The notes below the pieces were generated by a model. That model had not been told where the DNA came from. It was given only the letters and a program-made list of their open reading frames with translations, and made no database searches. The position numbers and the translations under genes were made by a program. 21,726 bases of DNA from positions 1 to 21,726 of IMG/VR virus record IMGVR_UViG_3300025789_000175, one strand, 5' to 3'. The stretch comes from a virus. This document shows, piece by piece, positions 1-5,920 of this stretch. Positions within the stretch are counted from its first letter, which is position 1, and the number at the start of each line of letters is the position of its first letter.

Positions 1-651
1 TTTGTAGAATAAATTCATACCATTTGGTGTAGATACAATCAAAATCTTTGTTTTTGTACCAGCAGTAATCACAGGATAAACTGAGGTAAAGAAGTCATAA
101 GCAATATTGGATGGTACGAAAGCAAACTCGTCTAAGAATACAATGTTAAAAGAACCAGAACGAGCCGCTGAACTTGATGTAGAGTCGGCAATAATAACTG
201 AATGATTTTCTAATTCAATACGACCCTTATTCCATTCGACCACACCTTGTTGGAGCCACATAGGAAGATTCTCATACGCTAACTGTAACTTACTAAGAAT
301 CTTACGAGCAGTGTCGCCACGGTTGGCCAAAACTGCGATGGTTTGAGAATCTTGAAAGAGTACGGTCCAAAGTAAATAAGCAATAGCTGTAGTAGTTTTA
401 CCAACCTGACGGGGACATTTTACGATGACAAAACGGTTATCATGAAACTTTTTAATCATATCCTCTTGAAAATCATACATCTCAAAAGGAACAATACCAT
501 CATCTAAAGTGATAATTTTGATGTATTTGGCAAAATAGATAGGATCCTGCCGACACTTGATATATTCATCAAGTTGTTCTTTGGTGTAATTAACCTGAAC
601 GCCTACTCTTTTGAGTAGGGGATTATCACGGTACGATTCTTTAGTAGCCAT
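1..651 (-). CDS. 17: Terminase large subunit (T4 gp17-like), N-terminal part, cut by window edge
   Basis: This is the packaging motor ATPase and nuclease that pumps DNA into the prohead. I translated 217 codons from the ATG at 651 to the window edge without a stop; the C-terminal nuclease domain is outside. Visible ATPase motifs are a Walker A (CPRQVGKTT, residues 79-87), a Walker B (NIVFLDEF, about 169-176, with the Asp-Glu pair) and the coupling motif STPNG (207-211), in the order expected for gp17. Walker A lies about 80 residues nearer the N-terminus than in T4 gp17, so the N-terminal extension is shorter. The start overlaps the end of the upstream gene by 11 bases, suggesting translational coupling. 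Family assignment is firm; full length is unknown. Confidence 0.95.
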   Translation of the reverse strand, partial: MATKESYRDNPLLKRVGVQVNYTKEQLDEYIKCRQDPIYFAKYIKIITLDDGIVPFEMYDFQEDMIKKFHDNRFVIVKCPRQVGKTTTAIAYLLWTVLFQDSQTIAVLANRGDTARKILSKLQLAYENLPMWLQQGVVEWNKGRIELENHSVIIADSTSSSAARSGSFNIVFLDEFAFVPSNIAYDFFTSVYPVITAGTKTKILIVSTPNGMNLFYK

Positions 652-1378
652 TTAATAATGTTTCTATCTTTATTTTTGAGTGTGGTGAATTTGGATTTGT
701 AACATAATTATTAGTTAGGTGAGGTATCCAAGAATCTGAAAAATTATCTACAGGTATTAAAACTTTATGTTCAAAACCTTGAGGCACATTAACATAGGTA
801 CTACCTAAATTAGCCGATTCTCTAATACCATACCAACCTTTTTGACCCAAATGAAAATAATCCGAATTAATATGTTCTTGTACTAAGTTTCTATCCATAA
901 TAAACATACCTTGATATGGTTCACCTAATGAAATAAATTTTTTACCTTCAACAGAAATTACTGGTCTATTTGTTGGATGTCTTGTACAATCTAAAGAAAA
1001 TACATTGCCTTCTGTATCATTTTCTGTTCTGTGTAACCCAGGCACAAAGTTTAAATTATTTCTTAAAAATAAACTCCTAGTTTGTTCCCAATAAACTAAA
1101 TTTTTTTCAGTTACTTCAACATTACCTTCCATGTAAACATAATGTGTATAATCGGAATCTAAAAATGCTGGCATATATTTTTTATGTTCCCATGTTAAAT
1201 GGTATGGGTCATTCAATAATGATACATCAATTCTTAAACTCTCATCAAAATTGGTATTTGAATTAACAATAATTTTTGTTTTTTCTGTGGTAATACTTTG
1301 AAGGCTTTTGATAATTCTTTTAAAGTTTTCGCATCTTTCAGGCATATAATAAAAACAAACATTCACCCACAATTTCAT
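641..1378 (-). CDS. Putative glycosyltransferase-like protein between genes 16 and 17
   Basis: This 245-residue protein has no T4 counterpart at this position. From memory of the family, the region HLTWEHKKYMPAFLDSDYTH (about 60-80), followed by YVYMEGNVEV, resembles bacterial GT-A-like glycosyltransferases in which a Tyr-Thr-His-Phe stretch precedes a metal-binding acidic motif. Here the expected Asp-Asp is Gly-Asn, so the enzyme may be altered or inactive. The C-terminal half (PYQGMFIMDR, GWYGIRESANLG, NVPQGF, HLTNNY) looks like the rest of that family. The ATG overlaps the stop of gene 16 by four bases (ATGA), and its end overlaps gene 17, so it is co-translated with the terminase genes. 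Function is inferred, not shown. It could be a catalytically dead or sugar-binding relative. Confidence 0.5.
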   Translation of the reverse strand: MKLWVNVCFYYMPERCENFKRIIKSLQSITTEKTKIIVNSNTNFDESLRIDVSLLNDPYHLTWEHKKYMPAFLDSDYTHYVYMEGNVEVTEKNLVYWEQTRSLFLRNNLNFVPGLHRTENDTEGNVFSLDCTRHPTNRPVISVEGKKFISLGEPYQGMFIMDRNLVQEHINSDYFHLGQKGWYGIRESANLGSTYVNVPQGFEHKVLIPVDNFSDSWIPHLTNNYVTNPNSPHSKIKIETLLNGY

Positions 1379-1794
1379 TTTTCTTTTCCTTGATTTTTCA
1401 AAAAGGCAGCCAGTTCATTTGTAGAACCAACAAATATTGCTTTATCTATATTTGTGTTATTAACTTCTTTTTTCTTATCCATTTCACGCATTTGTTTCTG
1501 AATATTTAAAAGTTCTTTATTGGCATCTACCATATTTTTTAATATAGTACCATAAACTTCAAATGCTCTTGGATGTTGACCTATCTTAGCTATATTTAAT
1601 ATTTCTTCCATGGCTTCTTTGCCTTGGTCTAAAATACTCTGAAGATTTTCTTTTGATTGTTGGTAAGCATCATTTAAATCTTCTTCAATGTCAGATTTAT
1701 TGTAGTGTGTTGGTAAAGTTTCTTTTTTTGGTTCTGGTTCACCAATTGGATTCACATCAAAGATGTTACTTAATGATTTATCAATATTGCTCAT
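1375..1794 (-). CDS. 16: Terminase small subunit (T4 gp16-like)
   Basis: This protein recognises viral DNA and stimulates the gp17 ATPase at the start of packaging. It is 139 residues, against about 164 in T4. The central block HPRAFEVYGTILKNMVDANK (about 73-92) aligns with the conserved T4 gp16 block [20 protein letters not shown], followed by a helical KxxxxMREM stretch. The C-terminal KAIFVGSTNELAAFL matches T4 ATVFMGSPTELMDEI. It lies directly after gene 15, one base downstream of that stop, and overlaps the next gene by four bases. The ribosome-binding site before the ATG is poor (GAAAG), which fits coupling to gene 15. The assignment rests on both sequence and position. Confidence 0.9.
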   Translation of the reverse strand: MSNIDKSLSNIFDVNPIGEPEPKKETLPTHYNKSDIEEDLNDAYQQSKENLQSILDQGKEAMEEILNIAKIGQHPRAFEVYGTILKNMVDANKELLNIQKQMREMDKKKEVNNTNIDKAIFVGSTNELAAFLKNQGKEK

Positions 1795-1795
1795 A

Positions 1796-2806
1796 TTAAA
1801 CTTTCGGGTATGTATTTGCTATATTTGGTGTTTCTGTTATAGTGGTTGTATATGTATAATGACCATTGGAGTTTGATGTGGGTGGGTTTGGCACAACAAT
1901 TATTTGTGAATAATCGATAGAAGATACACTATAAGAAGTGAAAGCATAATTTGAATTAGTAATTGAACCAATAATAGGTTGATTAGATACAAAATTGCCA
2001 TTAACATTTGTCAGAGTAATTTGATTATTACTAGGATTAAATACAACCACTTTTGCTGTTGCTGTGGCCGAGTTAAGTGAATAACCTTGATACACAATTT
2101 CACCTGTTTTATATGTTCCAATACCTGTATTCGCTACGTTAAAAATTACAGATTGACTATCAGTAATATCGTTGAGAATATTTGTAATAGAAGTTTTAAT
2201 TAATCCAGCAGAAGATGTAGGACCAAATACATAACCTTTGACAGTAAAATTTAATGTCCAAATAATCATACGAGGGTCAGAATCTCTAGTTCCTTCATAA
2301 GTTATTTCATGACTTGTATTATTTAATACAACAGGTATTTCTTTTACAATACCCATTTCAGGAATTAAATTGAGTTTAATTGTATAATCTGGTGTAAAAT
2401 AAGGTAATATATGTTCAATAATTTGTGAACCATCTTCAATATTTCTTACATAAATGTATAAATTAAAATCAAAATTATAAGGTACAGGATTATATTGAGC
2501 AAGAACACCAGAACTTGTTTGATTAAATGTTTTAAAATTGGTGTTTTGTTTTCTTGTGGCATCGTAATTTAAACCTACCATTTCAAATGACATACGAGGT
2601 AAAGTCATTTGAACTTTTTTATCTAAGTTTGCATCACCTTCAATACGTTGAACATATAATTCTTTTGCTGCATAGGCAATAGGAACGATAAATCTTTCAG
2701 CTTCAGTTTCGTCTGGATTATAACGAACCAATGTAATATTATCAAATAAATTACCAAAACCTACAGTAAGTTTACGAATAATACGATTATAGAATATATT
2801 GGCCAT
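1796..2806 (-). CDS. 15: Tail sheath stabiliser / tail terminator (T4 gp15-like) with C-terminal extension
   Basis: This protein caps the contracted-tail sheath and connects the tail to the neck. It has 336 residues, against 272 in T4. The N-terminus (IFYNRIIRKLTVGFGNLFDNI), VPIAYAAKE (41-49), LPRMSFEMV (69-77), QYNPVPY (104-110), the block around IIEHILPYFTPDY (129-141) and the region near IIWTLNFTVKGYVF (181-194) follow T4 gp15 in order. The added C-terminal part, about 230-295, contains a small beta domain (GEIVYQ ... TNVNGNFV ... IIG) that also occurs in gp14 next door. The ATG overlaps the gp14 stop by one base (TAATG). The core assignment is secure; the role of the extra domain is unknown. 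Confidence 0.93.
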   Translation of the reverse strand: MANIFYNRIIRKLTVGFGNLFDNITLVRYNPDETEAERFIVPIAYAAKELYVQRIEGDANLDKKVQMTLPRMSFEMVGLNYDATRKQNTNFKTFNQTSSGVLAQYNPVPYNFDFNLYIYVRNIEDGSQIIEHILPYFTPDYTIKLNLIPEMGIVKEIPVVLNNTSHEITYEGTRDSDPRMIIWTLNFTVKGYVFGPTSSAGLIKTSITNILNDITDSQSVIFNVANTGIGTYKTGEIVYQGYSLNSATATAKVVVFNPSNNQITLTNVNGNFVSNQPIIGSITNSNYAFTSYSVSSIDYSQIIVVPNPPTSNSNGHYTYTTTITETPNIANTYPKV

Positions 2807-3693
2807 TATATTTTACCAAAAGTATTTGTTTCAGAAGTATTTGTTATAGCAGCTGCATTATTTAAAATGAGTTCGTTATCATAGTTTTCTTTATTTGCTG
2901 GAGAATTCAATGGGTCAAATGTAGATAATACATATTGAGCATTACTTGTTGCACCATAAATTATTTGACCATCAACAAATTCACCAGCAATATTGGTAAC
3001 CGATAGAGTATTAGATGATGGTATCCAAGATTGTACCACGGCAATGGTTGTAGCATTAGCTTGAGTTCCATCTGCCGATTGATATGCAACTTCTTGTATA
3101 TTGTAATTAATATGATTACCTGCGCCAGTATTTAAATGTAATGTGTATGCTGAATCTGTAACAACTGTGTCAATATCAGAAATTCCAGTAGCAATAACTT
3201 CTTGTGAGTATTTGAATTTCTCCATTTCCAACTCATAGAAATAAGGAACTTTTCTTCCCAACATAAAGAAATCTTTAGTTTGATTAGTGAATTTAATTTC
3301 AAACAACTCACCTGTACCATTTAAGAAAGGAATATAAATTAAATCACCTTCATTAGGCCTAGTTAAATTGGCATTATTAGGTATTCTTTGGGTGAAAGTT
3401 CTCTTGGATACAATAACTTTTACATTATTTTTAATTTCTAAACCAAATTTAGAAAAGAATTCTTTTTCACCTTCGTATTCCATTGAACTAGAAAGGTATA
3501 ATTCCAACTGAAAAGCCGATTCAAATTTACGAACAGGATCTTCACCATAGAGAAGGTCTCTGGCTTGATTGTTATTATTAGGAAGATAGTAGGCATCGAA
3601 TCCTTGAATTTTTATGGATTCCACAATTAAATCTTCAATAACTCTTTGTTCAGCTAAGCTGTTGTAATTATTAAAATATTGGCTAACTGCCAT
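2806..3693 (-). CDS. 14: Neck protein (T4 gp14-like) with extra C-terminal domain
   Basis: This head-completion and neck protein joins head to tail with gp13. It has 295 residues (T4: 256). Matches to T4 gp14 include VESIKIQGFDAYYLP (24-38), LLYGEDPVRKF (47-57), ELYLSSSMEYEGEKEFFSKFGLEI in part (64-87), GDLIYIPF (116-123) and a C-terminal part of the core, EKFKYSQEVI (158-167). Residues about 199-262 hold a small domain (EVAYQ ... VTNIAGEFV ... IIYGATSNAQY) shared with gp15. The ATG lies one base after the stop of the homing endonuclease; the likely ribosome-binding site AGGA sits inside the end of that endonuclease gene, about eight bases before the start. Downstream, its stop overlaps the start of gene 15. 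Confidence 0.93.
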   Translation of the reverse strand: MAVSQYFNNYNSLAEQRVIEDLIVESIKIQGFDAYYLPNNNNQARDLLYGEDPVRKFESAFQLELYLSSSMEYEGEKEFFSKFGLEIKNNVKVIVSKRTFTQRIPNNANLTRPNEGDLIYIPFLNGTGELFEIKFTNQTKDFFMLGRKVPYFYELEMEKFKYSQEVIATGISDIDTVVTDSAYTLHLNTGAGNHINYNIQEVAYQSADGTQANATTIAVVQSWIPSSNTLSVTNIAGEFVDGQIIYGATSNAQYVLSTFDPLNSPANKENYDNELILNNAAAITNTSETNTFGKI

Positions 3694-3694
3694 G

Positions 3695-4408
3695 TTAATG
3701 TCCTAACTTTTGGCACAAATGGCCTTTATGATGATTCTTTTTTCCTTTGGCAACATTAGACATTGCACCTTGGTCTAAATTATGTTCTCTACAAAATTTG
3801 TTCATATTTTTTATAATTTCTTTTTTACCGTTTGGAAAAGTTATTAACCAATTAACACTCTTAGCATCAGCAACATTTTTTTTAGATTCTTCGGATAAAG
3901 TCCAAGTTTTACCTTTTGATGCTGTTTTGTATCCTAACTCTCTTATTTCTAAGAATTGTTTTTTTCTTTTATCTTTTTCTTCTTCAGTTAAATTATTCCA
4001 AAATTCTTTTGTTTTATTTGCCAAATGTTTTTTGGAATCTGGATTATTTAAATAGTATTCTTTTAATCTTTTACTATTTTCTTTTCGTTGTTCTTCTGTT
4101 GGTTTCCATCCAAAAGTACCTTCACCACCATCTGTTTCATTGTAACCATTATTTTTAGAATCTAATTTTTTAATCCATTCTTTTTCTTTTTCAAATAATT
4201 CTTCTTTAGTTTCTGCACGATCCAATTCATACACTATAAAATTTTCTACGCCATATAAAGCCATTGCATTGTGTATATGACTTTTATTTGAACTATTTTT
4301 TGTTTTAGTAATAGTTTTATGTTGTTTAAACCTTCTTTCAATTTCTCCTCTAGTTACACCAACATATTTTTTACCATCCAATTTATTTTCTATACAATAA
4401 ACTTTCAT
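3695..4408 (-). CDS. Free-standing GIY-YIG homing endonuclease (Seg-like)
   Basis: This is a selfish mobile gene that cuts DNA at a target near its own locus and spreads by repair. Residues 1-90 form a GIY-YIG nuclease. VYCI with Tyr4 stands for GIY, YVG with Tyr15 for YIG, then Arg26 (followed by Phe27), His30, an acidic residue near Glu75 in EKEKEWI, and NGYN at 87-90, lining up with I-TevI. Residues about 100-190 carry lysine-rich NUMOD3-like DNA-binding motifs (SKGKTWTLSEESKKNVADAK). The C-terminal FCREHNLDQGAMSNVAKGK looks like a NUMOD/helix-turn-helix recognition segment. The glycine of GIY is replaced by Val-Tyr-Cys-Ile context, but all key residues are kept, so it looks intact. It interrupts the normal 13-14 adjacency and carries its own late promoter, AAGGAG site and leader hairpin. 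Confidence 0.92.
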   Translation of the reverse strand: MKVYCIENKLDGKKYVGVTRGEIERRFKQHKTITKTKNSSNKSHIHNAMALYGVENFIVYELDRAETKEELFEKEKEWIKKLDSKNNGYNETDGGEGTFGWKPTEEQRKENSKRLKEYYLNNPDSKKHLANKTKEFWNNLTEEEKDKRKKQFLEIRELGYKTASKGKTWTLSEESKKNVADAKSVNWLITFPNGKKEIIKNMNKFCREHNLDQGAMSNVAKGKKNHHKGHLCQKLGH

Positions 4409-4414
4409 ATTATC

Positions 4415-4445
4415 TCCTTATTATATCTTATTTATACAACAAGGA
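4415..4445 (-). promoter_or_regulatory. RNA hairpin hiding the endonuclease ribosome-binding site, with late promoter inside
   Basis: In minus-strand RNA the segment TCCTTGTTGTAT (4445-4434) can pair with ATATAATAAGGA (4426-4415). This gives a continuous 12-bp stem with two G-U wobbles and a seven-base loop (AAATAAG). The 3' arm contains most of the AAGGAG ribosome-binding site of the homing endonuclease (ATG at 4408). The TATAAATA late promoter overlaps the 5' arm and loop, so late transcripts would begin after the 5' arm and leave the site free. Pairing is read directly from sequence; repression is inferred from the T4 I-TevI, e, soc and 49 precedents. Confidence 0.7.
4429..4436 (-). promoter_or_regulatory. 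T4-type late promoter box TATAAATA before the homing endonuclease
   Basis: An exact TATAAATA on the minus strand, 21 bases before the endonuclease ATG. This is the consensus box recognised by the T4 late sigma factor gp55 with gp33 and gp45. Expected transcription start is about six bases beyond the box, near 4423. It lies in the 55-base gap after gene 13. Confidence 0.65.
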
Positions 4446-4463
4446 CATTTGAGCGCCACTAGA

Positions 4464-5237
4464 TTAATTCATAAACCACTCCAAAGGACTTCCGTAATTC
4501 ATTTCCATCTCTTTTTCTAATCTTTCAATTTCATCGGTAGCTTCTTTTTGAATTGTTTTACCATCTAAAGTAACTCCACCTGGTAATTGTAAACCGGCAA
4601 ACTTAGAAAGGTTATTACCCCAACTTCTTTTAATTAAAGCAGAAGCATATTCTTTTAACCAACGGTCATTCCATACCAAATTGTAGGTGTCTGGATTAAT
4701 CAGAGCATAAGCTTCTGATACTACCACTTGGCCAACCGGCGCTTCATAGTTGCCCCATGCCCAATCAATATACAATCTTTGCATATGTCTTTGGAATCGA
4801 ATAGGAACTTCACCAGTGAATTGAATTTCTAGTGAACGTAAGTGTTGCTGTGTTAGATTATAATTGATGTATGATGCGGAGGTGAAGTCGTATAACTCAT
4901 TTAAACGTAATTGATAACGCAGGTCAAACATATTAATCGTTGCTTGTGAATCTGAAAGTGGAAATATACGAGTAATACCGGCAAGTTCAATAGCATTACC
5001 ATCTTGGTCTAACGCTTTTGTAGCATCCAAATATTGGTTATTAATATCGTCTTGTGTTATATAATGAATCCAATAGACTTTTTGAAGTCCATCAAAGTGA
5101 TAATCTTGCCAATATTGAAGTGCGTCATCAATACGGTCTTGAACTTGGTCAGGATCCACGTTAATTTCGATAACAGGAAAGCCTAACCTACGTAGGCAGT
5201 ATGTTGTGAAATCTTGTCTGGATGTAATTGTTGCCAT
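4464..5237 (-). CDS. 13: Neck protein (T4 gp13-like)
   Basis: This head-completion protein closes the filled head and forms the neck with gp14. It has 257 residues (T4: 309). The N-terminal CLRRLGFPVIEINVDPDQVQ (about 14-33) and DDALQYWQDYHFDGL match T4 gp13 (ILRRLGAPIINVELTPDQI, RALELYGEYHFDGL). Near the C-terminus, WNDRWLKEYASALIKRSWG and LQLPGGVTLDGKTI match NNRWVKDYATALAKELNG and MMLPGGVTIDGQRL. The middle of the protein is shorter than in T4. The ATG at 5237 follows a strong AGGAGG site and a perfect late promoter; the site can be masked by a hairpin. The gene to its right is a fibre-tip protein, matching T4 where fibre and whisker genes precede gene 13. Confidence 0.94.
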   Translation of the reverse strand: MATITSRQDFTTYCLRRLGFPVIEINVDPDQVQDRIDDALQYWQDYHFDGLQKVYWIHYITQDDINNQYLDATKALDQDGNAIELAGITRIFPLSDSQATINMFDLRYQLRLNELYDFTSASYINYNLTQQHLRSLEIQFTGEVPIRFQRHMQRLYIDWAWGNYEAPVGQVVVSEAYALINPDTYNLVWNDRWLKEYASALIKRSWGNNLSKFAGLQLPGGVTLDGKTIQKEATDEIERLEKEMEMNYGSPLEWFMN

Positions 5238-5242
5238 GAAAT

Positions 5243-5258
5243 CCTCCTAATATGGAGG
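5243..5258 (-). promoter_or_regulatory. Short hairpin masking the gene 13 ribosome-binding site
   Basis: In minus-strand RNA, CCUCC (5258-5254) is perfectly complementary to GGAGG (5247-5243) across a six-base loop. The 3' arm is the ribosome-binding site of gene 13. The 5' arm directly abuts the late box at 5259-5266, so it falls upstream of the expected late start site (about 5253). It would be present only in read-through RNA from upstream. Five bp is short, but four are G-C. Confidence 0.6.
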
Positions 5259-5266
5259 TATTTATA
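5259..5266 (-). promoter_or_regulatory. T4-type late promoter box TATAAATA before gene 13
   Basis: An exact TATAAATA on the minus strand, 22 bases before the gene 13 ATG, followed by CC. Spacing to the start is almost the same as for the endonuclease promoter. It lies in the gap between the C1q-like fibre gene and gene 13. Confidence 0.7.
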
Positions 5267-5277
5267 ACTTGTCTATA

Positions 5278-5898
5278 TCACCTTACAAAGTATATTTGTA
5301 AGAATGTTCCGGAACTTAAACCATTCGTTATTGTACCTGGTACTATTTGTTGTCCTGTTGCATTAGTATATGCCGTTAATCCTATGGCATCAGTCGAACC
5401 ATTACAATAAACTAAAGTTGAATGTGTTGTTGTTAATCCTGTGGTTGTTGTTATATTGACATTATTGGCTTGGTTGATTGATGCAGTACTAGCATTTTTT
5501 TGAACTTGTGAATTTATTTGTCCTGTATTATTATTACTACTATTCCACCAAACCTGAGCAGAAACATGGTACCAACCAGCAACACCAGGAATAGCAGTAT
5601 TACTTGTTGTTTTCCACCAACCATTTGGGTCATATTGAGAAACTAAAGGTACAACTGTATTAACTCCTGATGGTACAGTATTATTTGATGGTAATCCAGC
5701 ACACATAATTAAAGACGTTGTATTTGTGGTTAACGTTCCAGAAACAACTAAGTTACCCGAAATACCAACGCCTCCACCAACCACTAGAGAGCCTGTAGTG
5801 TTACTAGTAGATGCAACAGGATTAACGACACCAACAGTTAACGATGTGTCGATACTTGCTGTTCCATAAACTCTTGTGTTTGATAATAATTTTGCCAT
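5278..5898 (-). CDS. Fibre-tip protein with C1q/TNF-like jelly-roll domain
   Basis: This 206-residue structural protein has two parts. Residues about 25-60 carry the fibre module ASTSNTTGSLVVGGGVGISG, also present in the 996-residue fibre. Residues about 70-206 look like a C1q/TNF-type beta jelly roll: VPLVSQYDPNGWWKTTSN, then VAGWYHVSAQVWWNS, a QKN turn, and a final beta strand FLQIYFVR. Domains of this type often form trimeric receptor-binding tips, so a role in attachment is inferred. The ATG at 5898 has no good ribosome-binding site. It follows the LamG protein after a 22-base gap. In T4 the whisker and short-fibre genes hold this position. Fold assignment is by pattern only. Confidence 0.6.
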   Translation of the reverse strand: MAKLLSNTRVYGTASIDTSLTVGVVNPVASTSNTTGSLVVGGGVGISGNLVVSGTLTTNTTSLIMCAGLPSNNTVPSGVNTVVPLVSQYDPNGWWKTTSNTAIPGVAGWYHVSAQVWWNSSNNNTGQINSQVQKNASTASINQANNVNITTTTGLTTTHSTLVYCNGSTDAIGLTAYTNATGQQIVPGTITNGLSSGTFLQIYFVR

Positions 5899-5920
5899 AG
5901 TGTTTTATTTATTCGTTTAA

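Noticed and set aside
3747-4158. Plus-strand open frames opposite the homing endonuclease
   Set aside because: They are rich in Phe/Leu because they mirror a lysine-rich gene, have no ribosome-binding site, and lie fully inside a well-supported minus-strand gene.
4437-4463. Terminator after gene 13
   Set aside because: No stable G-C stem followed by a T run is visible; none was found in any other gap either.
5906-5913. AATAAATA as late promoter for the C1q-like gene
   Set aside because: It lies only eight bases before the ATG, so transcription would begin at the start codon; it is probably a chance AT-rich match.
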